From: Verrucomicrobiia bacterium
Lineage (GTDB): Bacteria > Verrucomicrobiota > Verrucomicrobiia > Limisphaerales > JADLHS01
Direction of reading: 5' to 3'
DNA length: 64,000 nucleotides
Assembly: GCA_026125285.1 (NCBI GenBank)
Contig: JAHCLO010000011.1
Coordinates: 124,001 to 188,000, forward strand
Positions 51,559 through 61,303 of the stretch are shown one piece after another. Below the pieces are notes generated by a model that worked only from the letters and a program-made list of their open reading frames with translations, did no database searches and was not told where the DNA came from. Each line of letters begins with the position of its first letter. The first letter of the stretch is position 1. The translations under genes were made by a program, and so were the position numbers.

Positions 51559-52205
51559 ATCCCATCACGCTCGTGCTGGCCGAAGACCACCACATTGTGC
51601 GGCAGGGCTTCAAAGCCTTGCTGGATGCGGAAAAGGACTTTCGTCTCGTGGGGGAAGCCAGCGACGGCTTGGAGGCGGTGCGGTTGGTGGAATTACAGCG
51701 CCCCGACGTGTTGCTGCTCGATCTGATGATTCCGCGGCTGCACGGCTTGGAAGTGACGCGGCAAGTCCGACAGAACCACTCTGCAACGCGGGTGGTGATC
51801 CTGTCCATGCATGCCGACGAACCTTATGTGATGGAGGCTTTGCGCAATGGCGCCGCCGGCTACGTGCTCAAGGATTCCACCGCTGCAGACCTGGTCAGAG
51901 CCGTGCGCCAGGTCATGGCTGGCCACCGCTACTTAAGCCCTGCGCTGGCTGACTTGGCCATCGTCGGATACGTCCGCAAACCGGGAGAGGTCGTCGCCGA
52001 TGCCTATAATACCCTGACCAACCGCGAGCGGATGGTGCTGCAACTGGCCGCCGAGGGGCATACCAGCCAGGAAATTGCCAAACAACTGTTCATCAGTCCG
52101 CGCACGGCAGAAACCCACCGGGCGAATCTTATGCGCAAGCTCTCCATCAAATCACAGACCGAATTGGTGCGCTTCGCGATTCGCAAAGCAATCATTCCGC
52201 CGTAA
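51555..52205 (+). CDS. NarL/LuxR-family response regulator
   Basis: 216 aa. Receiver domain LVLAEDHHIVRQGFKALLDA with phosphoacceptor Asp in DVLLLDLMIPRLHGLEVTRQ and Lys in AAGYVLKDST. C-terminal LuxR-type HTH NTLTNRERMVLQLAAEGHTS, QEIAKQLFISPRTAETHRAN. Cognate output of the kinase that overlaps its start. Targets unknown; the OmcB-like gene directly downstream is a possible one, but that is a guess from position. Confidence 0.93.
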   Translation: MNPITLVLAEDHHIVRQGFKALLDAEKDFRLVGEASDGLEAVRLVELQRPDVLLLDLMIPRLHGLEVTRQVRQNHSATRVVILSMHADEPYVMEALRNGAAGYVLKDSTAADLVRAVRQVMAGHRYLSPALADLAIVGYVRKPGEVVADAYNTLTNRERMVLQLAAEGHTSQEIAKQLFISPRTAETHRANLMRKLSIKSQTELVRFAIRKAIIPP

Positions 52206-52497
52206 GAATTGTCGCGCAACCTTACGTGAGCCTGGATGGAGAAAATACCAGCCAGTACGGATTACCCCGCTCGCATTGCTGGATTACTATGAGCCACAGT
52301 TAAACGAATCTTCCGGTGTTGCTGTGGCCCTGTCACAGGCTTTGGGTAGAACTGGATCCAACCAGATCATGCCCTAAGGGAATGGCAAGGGGCAGCAAGG
52401 GCATGTTGCGAGAGCGGTTTGTCTCGAATTGGGAGATCGTTGCCGACGGGACCTTGTGGAGTCCCGTCGTTAGCACCAGCAAAGACCCAAAGACATT

Positions 52498-54111
52498 ATG
52501 AAACCAAACCTCAATACCTTGATGCGCGCGGGAGCCGTGGCGTTGGCAGTTGCCGCGTGGTCGTACATTCCAACGAGCCAGGCGCAGGATAATCCGCAAG
52601 AACAGTGGAATGAAAGATATCGCAGTGAATACGAGATACCCCTGGGCACCTACACCGGGCGCTCGCCTTTTATGCGGCCAGGGGAGCGGCCAGCGCCGGC
52701 CCCCAAGCCGGTGGTAGCCCCCCAGCCCGCCCCGGCCCCAGCTCCGGCTCCGGCCCCAGCGCCGGCCCCAGCGCCCAAAGTGGGATGCAGCGATCCGACT
52801 TGGGGATTGATTCGCATGACCAAGAGCATGCCGGCTGAAGCGGCCTTGGGCGGCGAATTCATGGCGGAGTTGAAACTGACCGCCGCCGCCTGCGCCGGCA
52901 ACGTGGTCGTGCGCGACACCGTGCCCGACGGCGCCAGCTACGTGCGCAGCGAACCCGCTGCCACGGTCGAAGGCAATCAACTGGTCTGGAGAATCGGCAA
53001 CCTGGATGGCGGTGAAGCCCGTACCATCAAAGTGTATTTCCGGGCCGATAAAGAAGGCACGCTTGTCAATTGCGCGGTGGTTTCCGCCGATCCGCGGGTT
53101 TGCGCGGCCACTTTTGTGGGTAAACCCGCGTTGGCCATCGAGAAAACCGGGCCGGCCACTGCCATCTTGGGCAGTGACGTGACCTACAACATCGTCGTGA
53201 GGAATACCGGCACCGCCGTGGCCCGCAACGTTGTGCTGACGGATCCCGTGCCCAATGGCTTCACCGGACAACCGGTGACTCTGAACCTCGGCGATATTGG
53301 CCCCGGCCAGTCCAAACCGGCCAGCGTCACCTTCAAGACCACCCAACGCGGCAAATTCTGCAACGTGGCGACGGCAAATTCCGCCAATGCGGGCAAGGTC
53401 AGCGCCGAAGCCTGCACCACCGTTCTGCAGCCCGGACTCAAGATCGAAAAATCCGGAACCAAAGCGCAGATCCTCGGCCGCAATGCCGATTACGAAATCG
53501 TGGTTTCGAATACCGGTGACACCACGCTCAACAACGTGGTGGTGACCGACACCGCTCCGTCGCCGACCAGCATCGTGGCGGCTCCGGGTGCAAACGTCAG
53601 CGGTAACACCGCTACGTGGACCATTCCCGAACTCAAGTCCGGCGAGAAACGGACCCTCACCATCAAGCTGACCGCCAAGACAGCAGGCAATCACTGCAAT
53701 GCTGTGCGCGTCGCTGCTGGTGGCTTGAGCGACAATGCTGAAGCTTGCACCGTCTGGCGCGGTATCGCGGGCGTGTTGCTCGAAGGCGCGGATGATCCGG
53801 ATCCGATCCAGGTTGGTGAAACCACCACCTACACCATCCGGGTTACCAACCAGGGTTTCGCGGACATCACCAACGTGAAAGTCGTGTTTGATTGTGACGA
53901 AGAGGCGGCCCCGGTCAGTTCGCCGCAGGGCACGGTTGCCGGCAAGCGCGTCACCTTCCCGACGGTGCCGAGGATTGCGCCGAAGGCCAACGTGACTTAC
54001 ACGGTCATCGTTCGCGGCGTGAAGCCCGGTGACTCCCGTAACACCATCACCTTGACCTGCGAAGAGTTGCAATCGCCAGTCATCAAGGAAGAGAGCACCA
54101 CGGTTTACTAA
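52498..54111 (+). CDS. OmcB-like cysteine-rich DUF11-repeat envelope protein
   Basis: 537 aa. Signal peptide (VALAVAAWSYIPTSQAQ), then a low-complexity Pro-Ala stretch (about 60-97) encoded by a GCCCC-type microsatellite, then four DUF11/Ig-like repeats: LGGEFMAELKLTAAACAGNV, ATAILGSDVTYNIVVRNTGT, AQILGRNADYEIVVSNTGDT and DPIQVGETTTYTIRVTNQGF. Ten cysteines, about two per repeat (NCAVV, VCAAT, FCNVA, EACTT, HCNAV), match the spacing style of the chlamydial 60-kDa cysteine-rich outer-membrane protein OmcB. Likely a disulfide-linked periplasmic or outer-membrane structural protein. Followed by a terminator-like hairpin. Confidence 0.82.
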   Translation: MKPNLNTLMRAGAVALAVAAWSYIPTSQAQDNPQEQWNERYRSEYEIPLGTYTGRSPFMRPGERPAPAPKPVVAPQPAPAPAPAPAPAPAPAPKVGCSDPTWGLIRMTKSMPAEAALGGEFMAELKLTAAACAGNVVVRDTVPDGASYVRSEPAATVEGNQLVWRIGNLDGGEARTIKVYFRADKEGTLVNCAVVSADPRVCAATFVGKPALAIEKTGPATAILGSDVTYNIVVRNTGTAVARNVVLTDPVPNGFTGQPVTLNLGDIGPGQSKPASVTFKTTQRGKFCNVATANSANAGKVSAEACTTVLQPGLKIEKSGTKAQILGRNADYEIVVSNTGDTTLNNVVVTDTAPSPTSIVAAPGANVSGNTATWTIPELKSGEKRTLTIKLTAKTAGNHCNAVRVAAGGLSDNAEACTVWRGIAGVLLEGADDPDPIQVGETTTYTIRVTNQGFADITNVKVVFDCDEEAAPVSSPQGTVAGKRVTFPTVPRIAPKANVTYTVIVRGVKPGDSRNTITLTCEELQSPVIKEESTTVY

Positions 54112-54128
54112 GACAAACCGCCACAACC

Positions 54129-54160
54129 AAGGCTGGCAGGCCACCCGGCCTGCCAGCCTT
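54129..54160 (+). terminator. Hairpin terminator after the OmcB-like gene
   Basis: AAGGCTGGCAGGCC, loop ACCC, GGCCTGCCAGCCTT: a 14-bp perfect stem starting 18 bp after the stop, followed by CTTGCT. The stem is very strong and the T-tract weak; it may reduce read-through into the lipoprotein gene 17 bp later. Confidence 0.65.
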
Positions 54161-54176
54161 CTTGCTAAACACATTT

Positions 54177-54626
54177 ATGAAGGCATACACGATAGCAATT
54201 CTGGCGGTGACGGCGGCCCTTACTTTGGTCGCCGGTTGCAGCAAGCAGGATTCATCCTCGCCCGCCAACCCGGTGGAAACCGAGAAAACGGCAGGCAGCC
54301 TGGCCGATCAGTTGCAGGACACAGCGGAAGCCGCGAAGGCGTCGGCGGAAAAAGCTGCGGGCGAAGTCGCCAAACAGGCCGAGACGGCGGCCACAGCGGC
54401 CAGTGGGACCGCGCAAACCCTGATCGATAAGGCTCGCGGTCTGGTGGCCGAGAAGAAGTATCAAGATGCCCTGACCGTGTTGGGGCAGTTGTCGGATCTC
54501 AAACTGACGGACGACCAGAAGAAACTGGTCGAGTCGCTTAAGACCCAGATTCAAAAAGCGCTCGCCGGTCAGGCCGCGACAGACGGCGCCTCGGCGGTCG
54601 GCAATCTTTTGGGGGGCAAAAAGTAG
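54177..54626 (+). CDS. Small helical lipoprotein
   Basis: 149 aa from ATG 54177 (MKAYTIAILAVTAALTLVAG), lipobox LVAGC. An Ala/Lys/Glu-rich helical stretch (DTAEAAKASAEKAAGEVAKQ) precedes a small domain with LVAEKKYQDALTVLGQLSDL and LTDDQKKLVESLKTQIQKAL. Probably periplasmic, tethered to the outer membrane, perhaps a coiled-coil spacer for the neighbouring OmcB-like protein. Function unproven. Confidence 0.75.
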   Translation: MKAYTIAILAVTAALTLVAGCSKQDSSSPANPVETEKTAGSLADQLQDTAEAAKASAEKAAGEVAKQAETAATAASGTAQTLIDKARGLVAEKKYQDALTVLGQLSDLKLTDDQKKLVESLKTQIQKALAGQAATDGASAVGNLLGGKK

Positions 54627-54803
54627 CCGCCGGAGTTCGAAGTGCCTTAGGTGCGGTGGAAAGCATCCCTTTCGGAGGGCGGTGTTTGAGGTAAAGCCGG
54701 TCACTCCACTGGCCGGGAAGCGGCTTGTTTGCGCGTTCCAGGCGAACCGTCGCGAGGGAGGGGCAGTTCCGAGCCACCGTTCACCCGGTCTTAAGCGCGC
54801 ACG

Positions 54804-55280
54804 ATGGACTCAACGATCATGACGCGGATAGTTTTAGCCGAAGATCATTTCGTGATGCGCCAGAAACTAAAACAGTTGCTGGCCAGCAGGGGAGATGTCG
54901 TCGTGGTGGGAGAAGCCGCCGATGGCGAGGAGGCATTGCGTTTGACGCTGGAATTGCAGCCGGACGTGCTCCTCACGGATTTGTCCATGCCCCGGTTGCA
55001 TGGACTGGAATTGACGCTCCGTCTCCAGGCGGAGCACTCGGCAGCGCGAGTGGTAATCGTCTCCGTGACTACGGAGGAACCGTATGTACTGGCCGCCTTG
55101 CGCAACGGGGCGCAAGGCTATGTTGGCAAGGATTCCTGCCGCCAGTATTTGCTTCCGGCCATCGAAGCGGTCCAGTCTGGGCAGCAGTACTTGGCGCCAC
55201 CGCTTGATCCCAACCTGCTCGTGCGTTACCGCGAATCCACCGACTCCGCAAAAGTCGAGAAGCTCGTTGCATCTGAATAG
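54804..55280 (+). CDS. Receiver-only response regulator
   Basis: 158 aa. Receiver IVLAEDHFVMRQKLKQLLAS, Asp in DVLLTDLSMPRLHGLELTLR, Lys in GAQGYVGKDSC. Closely parallels the receiver of the regulator at 51555 (shared LHGLE, HSA-RVVI-S, EEPYV-ALRNGA-GYV-KDS). The output HTH is absent: the protein ends after PLDPNLLVRYRESTDSAKVE. I looked for an HTH in the 108 bp that follow, in any frame, and found none. It may relay phosphate to or from the hybrid kinase that starts 108 bp downstream. Confidence 0.85.
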   Translation: MDSTIMTRIVLAEDHFVMRQKLKQLLASRGDVVVVGEAADGEEALRLTLELQPDVLLTDLSMPRLHGLELTLRLQAEHSAARVVIVSVTTEEPYVLAALRNGAQGYVGKDSCRQYLLPAIEAVQSGQQYLAPPLDPNLLVRYRESTDSAKVEKLVASE

Positions 55281-55388
55281 TCTTCTGACTGCTGCCCCTT
55301 CAGCGAGTTGCATTCGATCAACTCCGCCAATTTCCCGCGTGCATGAGCTTGGGCGCGCGGATTAAGCTGCCGCGAAAGCACGCCGCTG

Positions 55389-58300
55389 ATGTTGATGAAC
55401 GCAACCCCGATCGCCGTCCCAGCGCCACCTGCCTTCCAAGGGGAACGACGGGGGCGGGCTTGGCGCCGACATCCGATCCTGCCGTGGGTGCTGCTGGGCG
55501 TTTGTCTTACGGCGAGTTTCATTGGGTGGCACCTGGCCCGTGTGCAAACCTCCGCTCGCGAACAGGCGGACTTTGAAGTGCGTGTGTCGCAAGTCATCAG
55601 TCGAATCCAGGAACGGATGCTGGCTTATGAGCAGGTGTTGCACAGCGCACGCGGTTTCTTCGCCACCCAACCCACCGCCACTGCGCATCAGTGGCGGAAC
55701 TTTGTTTCGTATTTGTCGCTCGATAAATTCTATCCCGGCATCCACGGCTTGGGTTTCGTGGCGTATCTGCCGACGGAGGCAGTAGGCGCTTACACCAATG
55801 CCTTTGGTGGCGAGTCACCCACAGACTTATCGGTTCATCCAGAGGGTTCGCGCACCAACCTCTCCTTTGTCCAGTTCATCCATCCCGCCTCCAGAAACCG
55901 CGAGTGGCTCAACCTCGACTTTGGGAGCAATCCTCAGTTGTCCCCGATTGCCAAGAAGGCCCGCGATGAGGGCACCGCAATGCTCACCGGATGCTTGGAC
56001 TTGGGCGACGCGATGGCGACCAGCGCCCGGCTGGCCATGTTGCTTGCGGTGTACCGCGAGGGCGTGCCGGAGGTCGAACCAGCTTCACGCCCGGCGGCCT
56101 TGGCGGGCTGGGTGTTCGCCGTGTTTCACATGGAGGAATTATTGGAAGATATCCTGGGACCGCACGGGGCGGATGTGGATTTTGAGATTTTCGACGCAGT
56201 GGAAGCTTCGGTGCAGCACTTGGTGCATGATGAAGATGGCATTTTGCAGACGCCGAACCAGTCTCTCCAGGGTGCGCGTACCGAACGCTCCCGGCTGAAT
56301 GTTGGCGGGCGGACATGGACGCTGCATTTCGCGACGAAGCCAGCGTTCCGAGCAACGCGCGCGCGTGGGCAGCCGCTGACCATCCTGCTTGCTGGTATCT
56401 GCATCAGCCTGCTGGTCTTCGGCATCACGCTTTCGCTGGCAACCACGCGTCGGCGGGCGCTCGTACTGGCAGAACAAATGACGATCCGGTTGCGCTTGCA
56501 GGAACGCGCGCTGGCGTCCAGTGGCAGCGGCATCATCATTGCCGATGCCACCCAGCCGGATTATCCGGTCGTCTTCATCAATCCCGCCATTCAGCAGACC
56601 ACGGGTTATGGGCCGGAGGAGTTGTTGGGCCGCAATTGCCGACTGTTGCAGGGAGACGACCGCGACCAGCCCGCTCTGGACGAGTTGCGGGCGGCGCTGA
56701 AGGCGGGGCGACCGTGCCGTGTGACGCTGCGGAATTATCGCAAGGACGGGGAACGCTTCTGGAATGAACTCAGCATTGCTCCCGTCCGGGATGAAACCGG
56801 GCGGCTCACCCATTTCGTGGGCGTCAGCGAAGATATCACGGAGCGGGTACGCGCAGCGGAGTCGCTGGCGCAGTCAGAACGGTTTGCCCGGGCGACGATT
56901 GATGCATTGTCGTCGAGTCTGTGTGTGACGGATGAGTCCGGCACCATCATTGCCGTGAACCAGGCATGGCGTGATTTTGCCACCGCGAATGTGCCGGCAC
57001 CGCACCATGCGCAGGAGGGTCAAAACTACCTGGCAGTTTGTGATGCGGCCGCAGCGGCTGGATCGAAAGATGCCGCGACTTTTGCCGCCGGCGTGCGGGC
57101 GGTGATGCGCGGGGAACGGCCGGCGTTTGCCATGGAGTACGATTGCCACTCGCCGACAGGGAAACGCTGGTTCAACGCGCGGGTGACACGGTTTGCCGCG
57201 GAGGGGCCAACGCGCGTGGTCATAGCACACGAGAACATCACGGAGCGGAAGCTGGCGGAACTGGCTCTCGAGGCCGAGCAGCGCCGGTTACGCCGGCAAA
57301 GTCGCCGCCAGACCGCCTTGGCGGAGATTGAACTGGCGCTCAATACCCAACAAGAATTGCGCACGCTGCTCGACCGGATTGTTCAGGCGGCCACCGAGTT
57401 GGTGCCTGCCACAGGCGGTGCCAGCGTCATCCTTTGGGACCAGGCTGCGCAGTCATTCACCACGAGTGCCTCGACCGTGCCCAATCAGGAAAAAGAAATG
57501 AGCGCCCGGCGCGTTCGCCGTCAAGGCGGGGCGAGCCGCTGGATCGTGGATCACGCAGAGGCCGTGGTCGTGCCCGACACGCGTCAGGATCCATTCGAGG
57601 CCAATGCCATGCTGGCGGAATATGGCTTGTCTGCCTATGCGGGGGTGCCGTTGCTGGCGGAGCAGGAAGTGCTGGGTGTGCTGTATGCCCTGGATCAATC
57701 GCCACGCAACTATTCGCCGGAAGACCTGGACTTTCTGCGGGCCCTGGCGCAACGGGCCGCCATGGCAATTGCCAAAGTGCGGCTCTATGAATCGTTGCGC
57801 CAGGCCAAGGACATAGCCGAGGCGGCCAGTCGGGCCAAGAGTGAATTCCTGGCCAACCTCAGTCACGAGATTCGCACCCCGTTGAACGGCGTCATTGGCC
57901 TGGCCGAATTGGCACTGGAAACCCCGTTGACTCGCGAACAGAAGAATTACCTGGTCGCCATCCGCAAATCCGGCGCGGCCCTGCTCGAAATGATCAATGA
58001 CTTGCTCGACTTTTCCAAGATCGAGGCTGGCAAGCTGGTATTGCACCGGGAGCCATTTCTGTTGCGCGATAATGTCGGCGGCGTGCTGAAAGCGCTCGCG
58101 CTTCGGGCGCAACAGAAGAATCTTCACCTGGCCTGGCAGGCGCATCCCAAAGTGCCGGATCAACTCGTCGGCGATGCGCTTCGGCTCAGTCAAATCCTCT
58201 TCAATCTGGTCGGCAACGCGATCAAGTTTACCGAACAGGGCGAAGTGAAACTGGAAATCCGGCTGGCCGGTGACGAAACCGCTCACTTTCGGCGCCCAGT

Positions 58301-59369
58301 GGCCTCGGTCGCGTCGTCCGTCGAAACCTGTACGCTCCACTTCATTGTCAGTGACACCGGTATCGGCATCCCGCCGGAAAAGCAGGCGGCGGTGTTTGAA
58401 CCCTTTGCGCAGGCAGACAGTTCCATCTCCCGCAAGTATGGGGGCACCGGACTGGGATTGAGCATTTGCCAGAACCTCACCCGGCTTATGGGCGGGCAGG
58501 TTTGGTTGGAAAGCGAACCCGGACGCGGCAGCCGGTTTCATTTCACCGCGGAGTTTGCGTTGGGGGCGGTTACAGCCGCCAACCTTCTTCCAGAGGAAAC
58601 GCCGGCATCTGCCGCAGAATCCGCTCCGCAGCCGCCGTTGCACGTGTTGTTGGCCGAGGACAATCCCATCAACTTGGAGCTGGCGATGGCCATCCTGGAG
58701 AAGCTTGGCCACTCCGTGCTGGTCGCTCCCAATGGTCGGCAGGCGCTTGCGGCGTTGGATCATGCGACCTTTGATCTCATTCTCATGGACATGCAGATGC
58801 CCGGCATGGACGGCTTGGAAGCCACGCGCTTGATCCGTGAGGGGGAAAAGGCCACGGGGGGCCGGGTGCCGATCATTGCCCTGACCGCCCATGTCCTGCC
58901 CAGTGACCGGCAACGATGTCTGGCGGCGGGCATGGACGATTACGTCGCCAAACCCATCCGCCGGGAAGACCTGTTGGCGGCCATCGGTCGTGTGCTGAAA
59001 CATGTGAACCCAAGCGTCTCCTCGAAGCGATCCATGCTGGACCGCGAGAAACTGCTTCGCGAACTCGACGGCGACACCGGTGTCTTGCGGCGCATGGCCC
59101 GGCTGTTTTCCGAAACGACGCCCGATTTGATTTCGCAAATCCGCACCGCCATTACTGCCCAGGATGCCGGCGCCGTAGCCAATGCCGCGCATGTGCTGAA
59201 GGGATCGGCTTTACAATTGTGCGCTGTGCCTGCCTACCTGGCGGCTCGGCGATTGGAGGAAGCCGCCCGCCGCAGCGACCTCTCCGTGGCCGCCGCCCAG
59301 TTGGAACATCTGACGGCTTGTCTGGCCCGGCTGGAGCAGGAGTTGAATCAACTCATCAACCCTCGATAG
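55389..59369 (+). CDS. CHASE-LOV-PAS-GAF hybrid histidine kinase with receiver and HPt
   Basis: 1326 aa. TM1 about 29-48 ([20 protein letters not shown]), periplasmic CHASE domain (about 75-300), TM2 about 330-352 ([20 protein letters not shown]). Then a PAS that is LOV-like: [20 protein letters not shown] (Cys417), [10 protein letters not shown] and [16 protein letters not shown] second PAS (about 500-630), GAF (about 650-800), His[22 protein letters not shown] (His826), HATPase_c ([18 protein letters not shown]), receiver [20 protein letters not shown] (Asp1134) and HPt [13 protein letters not shown] (His1268). A complete internal phosphorelay. Flavin binding is inferred from the LOV motif. 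Confidence 0.9.
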   Translation: MLMNATPIAVPAPPAFQGERRGRAWRRHPILPWVLLGVCLTASFIGWHLARVQTSAREQADFEVRVSQVISRIQERMLAYEQVLHSARGFFATQPTATAHQWRNFVSYLSLDKFYPGIHGLGFVAYLPTEAVGAYTNAFGGESPTDLSVHPEGSRTNLSFVQFIHPASRNREWLNLDFGSNPQLSPIAKKARDEGTAMLTGCLDLGDAMATSARLAMLLAVYREGVPEVEPASRPAALAGWVFAVFHMEELLEDILGPHGADVDFEIFDAVEASVQHLVHDEDGILQTPNQSLQGARTERSRLNVGGRTWTLHFATKPAFRATRARGQPLTILLAGICISLLVFGITLSLATTRRRALVLAEQMTIRLRLQERALASSGSGIIIADATQPDYPVVFINPAIQQTTGYGPEELLGRNCRLLQGDDRDQPALDELRAALKAGRPCRVTLRNYRKDGERFWNELSIAPVRDETGRLTHFVGVSEDITERVRAAESLAQSERFARATIDALSSSLCVTDESGTIIAVNQAWRDFATANVPAPHHAQEGQNYLAVCDAAAAAGSKDAATFAAGVRAVMRGERPAFAMEYDCHSPTGKRWFNARVTRFAAEGPTRVVIAHENITERKLAELALEAEQRRLRRQSRRQTALAEIELALNTQQELRTLLDRIVQAATELVPATGGASVILWDQAAQSFTTSASTVPNQEKEMSARRVRRQGGASRWIVDHAEAVVVPDTRQDPFEANAMLAEYGLSAYAGVPLLAEQEVLGVLYALDQSPRNYSPEDLDFLRALAQRAAMAIAKVRLYESLRQAKDIAEAASRAKSEFLANLSHEIRTPLNGVIGLAELALETPLTREQKNYLVAIRKSGAALLEMINDLLDFSKIEAGKLVLHREPFLLRDNVGGVLKALALRAQQKNLHLAWQAHPKVPDQLVGDALRLSQILFNLVGNAIKFTEQGEVKLEIRLAGDETAHFRRPVASVASSVETCTLHFIVSDTGIGIPPEKQAAVFEPFAQADSSISRKYGGTGLGLSICQNLTRLMGGQVWLESEPGRGSRFHFTAEFALGAVTAANLLPEETPASAAESAPQPPLHVLLAEDNPINLELAMAILEKLGHSVLVAPNGRQALAALDHATFDLILMDMQMPGMDGLEATRLIREGEKATGGRVPIIALTAHVLPSDRQRCLAAGMDDYVAKPIRREDLLAAIGRVLKHVNPSVSSKRSMLDREKLLRELDGDTGVLRRMARLFSETTPDLISQIRTAITAQDAGAVANAAHVLKGSALQLCAVPAYLAARRLEEAARRSDLSVAAAQLEHLTACLARLEQELNQLINPR

Positions 59370-59923
59370 CGCGTAATAATTGGAGGTTTCCTCGGCTGTC
59401 CTGTCCTTGAACCCGACTCCATAATTCTGGACAGGTGGCTGGCACAATGGTGCGACGAACGTGAAATACCGGATGGCATCACGACTGCTTAATGCGAAGC
59501 ATGATGGCCGTTTTACACATTGTGATGGTTCTGATTTCTGCCGGGTTGGTGGTAGAATTGTTTGCCGCGGCGACCGCGCCGATCGGGTGCCAGGACGAGA
59601 AAGGATTCCACCTCGGATCGGAGCACGCCGACTACGGCGAGGATGTTCACTCCGGCAATCCCAGTTAGGCGCGGGCATCAGACCGAACGTTGATAGGAAG
59701 TTTTGTTCGCCCAAGGAGGCGGGCAAGATGGCTCGGCCCCACGGCCCTTGTTGTGTTGCCGGCAAAGCCATCCACTGAATAGTCCCCTGTCAGGAACTTG
59801 TGCGCCCGCTGCGCTCATCCGCGTGACGCAGCACCCCTGCGCGCCGCCTGCCGGGGGACTTTGGCTTTCCGCCATCCGAATGTACGCCATCAGGCCTGCC
59901 ACATCCCACCCCAATGGTCAGTG
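59370..59923. other. 554-bp intergenic region between convergent genes
   Basis: Separates the hybrid kinase (plus) from the DAHP synthase gene (minus). Open frames on both strands are short, biased and without family signal. No clear terminator hairpin with a T-run was found for either gene. Confidence 0.35.
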
Positions 59924-60943
59924 CTAATCCCTGCCCGCCGCCTTGATGAACGGTTGGATTTCGTCCATCAATCGGGCAAATCCCGCCAATGACACCTGCT
60001 GTGCGCCATCACTCCAGGCTTCGGCGGGATTCGGATGAACCTCAATGAGCAGCGCGTCCGCGCCCATTGCCACCGCACCCTTGCACATCGTGGTTACCAA
60101 ATCCGCCCGACCGGCGCCCTGGCTCGGGTCTATGACAATGGGGCAATGCGACTCGTGCTTGATGATCGGGATGGTGGCTAGATCAAGGGTGTTACGGGTG
60201 TAGGTTTCAAAGGTGCGAATCCCGCGCTCGCAGAACATCAGGTTGGAATTTTCATTGGCCAACACGTATTCGCCTGCCAACAACCACTCCTCAATCTTCA
60301 TGGACAGCCCGCGCTTGAGCAGAATGGGTTTTCCGGTCCTGGCCGCGGCGATGAGCAATTGGAAATTCTGCGCGTTGCGGGCGCCAATCTGGATGATATC
60401 CGTATATTCAGCCACCAGATCAACATGCTGCTCGGAAAGCAATTCGGTGATAATGGCCAATCCGGTGAGGCGACGCGCCTTGTCGAGCAGTTTCAAACCT
60501 TTCAGACCCAGCCCTTGGAACTCGTACGGCGACGTGCGCGGTTTGAACGCACCACCCCGGAGAATTGTCGCCCCCGCTTGTTTCACCGCTTCGGCCGCCG
60601 TGAGCAACTGCGTCTCGCTTTCCACCGAGCACGGCCCGGCCATGATGTGGAGTTTCCTTCCGCCAATGACATGCTCGCGGACCTTGATGGCGGAATCCGC
60701 CGGATGCGCCTCACGGCTGACCAGCTTGTAGCGCTTCTGGATCGGCATGACGCTCTCGACCGCCCGCGGGAACTGGGCAAGGAGCGTTTCGAGATTTGCA
60801 TGGGTTAGTTCGTCGCCAATGGCGCCGACGACGGTGCGTGCCACGCCGCGCATGACGTGCGGCGTGTAACCAAGCTTGCGAATCTCATTCAGGACGGCGC
60901 GCTCGTCCTTCTTCGAGATGCGCGGTTTCAGTACAATGATCAT
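59924..60943 (-). CDS. aroF: 3-deoxy-7-phosphoheptulonate (DAHP) synthase
   Basis: 339 aa. First step of the shikimate pathway (PEP plus erythrose-4-phosphate). An N-terminal ferredoxin/ACT-like regulatory domain (about 1-70, IIVLKPRISKKDERAVLNEI) is fused to the barrel, as in the Thermotoga-type enzyme where it binds Tyr/Phe. Barrel motifs: LHIMAGPCSVESETQLLTAA, GGAFKPRTSPYEFQGLG, IIQIGARNAQNFQLL, PILLKRGLSM and CPIVIDPSQGAGRADLV. Length is normal for this subclass. The start ATG 60943 is preceded by a terminator and an aromatic leader peptide ORF, which argue for attenuation (see those entries). Confidence 0.95.
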   Translation of the reverse strand: MIIVLKPRISKKDERAVLNEIRKLGYTPHVMRGVARTVVGAIGDELTHANLETLLAQFPRAVESVMPIQKRYKLVSREAHPADSAIKVREHVIGGRKLHIMAGPCSVESETQLLTAAEAVKQAGATILRGGAFKPRTSPYEFQGLGLKGLKLLDKARRLTGLAIITELLSEQHVDLVAEYTDIIQIGARNAQNFQLLIAAARTGKPILLKRGLSMKIEEWLLAGEYVLANENSNLMFCERGIRTFETYTRNTLDLATIPIIKHESHCPIVIDPSQGAGRADLVTTMCKGAVAMGADALLIEVHPNPAEAWSDGAQQVSLAGFARLMDEIQPFIKAAGRD

Positions 60944-60983
60944 AGGTTTTTATGGGTTGGCCGGGTTGCACGTCGCGGGGCAC

Positions 60984-61016
60984 AAAAAAGCCGCAGGCGT
61001 CGTGGCGACCTGCGGC
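60984..61016 (-). terminator. Attenuator terminator in the aroF leader
   Basis: Minus strand: GCCGCAGG (61016-61009), an 11-nt loop, CCTGCGGC (60997-60990), then TTTTTT (60989-60984). A textbook Rho-independent terminator placed 40 bp before the aroF ATG and inside its own transcript. The 5' arm can instead pair with TTGCGGC (61051-61045) in the end of the leader ORF, a candidate antiterminator. Confidence 0.85.
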
Positions 61017-61036
61017 GATGTTTTATTTCTCAGAGT

Positions 61037-61132
61037 CTATCGCAGCCGCAAGTACGCGCCCGCCGGCCAAAAGTAAAAAAAGCAATACTTGCCGCCGAAT
61101 GCGTTGGTGACTTGCTGACTGCGCCGATTCAC
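61037..61132 (-). CDS. Aromatic-rich leader peptide of aroF
   Basis: A 31-codon ORF, GTG at 61132 to TAG at 61037. The middle reads KYCFFYFWPAGAY: two Tyr, three Phe, one Trp and one Cys in eight consecutive codons after Lys, with another Tyr four codons later. It ends LRLR just upstream of the terminator at 61016-60984. This is the design of ribosome-mediated attenuators such as pheL or trpL. The ribosome-binding site is weak (GGTAGAG about 11 bases upstream), so the exact start may differ. Probably too short for automated gene callers. Confidence 0.75.
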   Translation of the reverse strand: MNRRSQQVTNAFGGKYCFFYFWPAGAYLRLR

Positions 61133-61303
61133 GAGGGGACTCTACCAGACCCAGCCTGGCCGTCAAGCATGCGGATTTGGTCTGCGAGCTGGCCGGCTGG
61201 CCGCGGCTTGTCCACCCAGGCCGGAATCCTTAATGTGGACTTAATGCAAATCCGTGTAGATTGGCGGGGTGTTGACGAACACCGGTCATTGGGAGTGCTG
61301 ATT

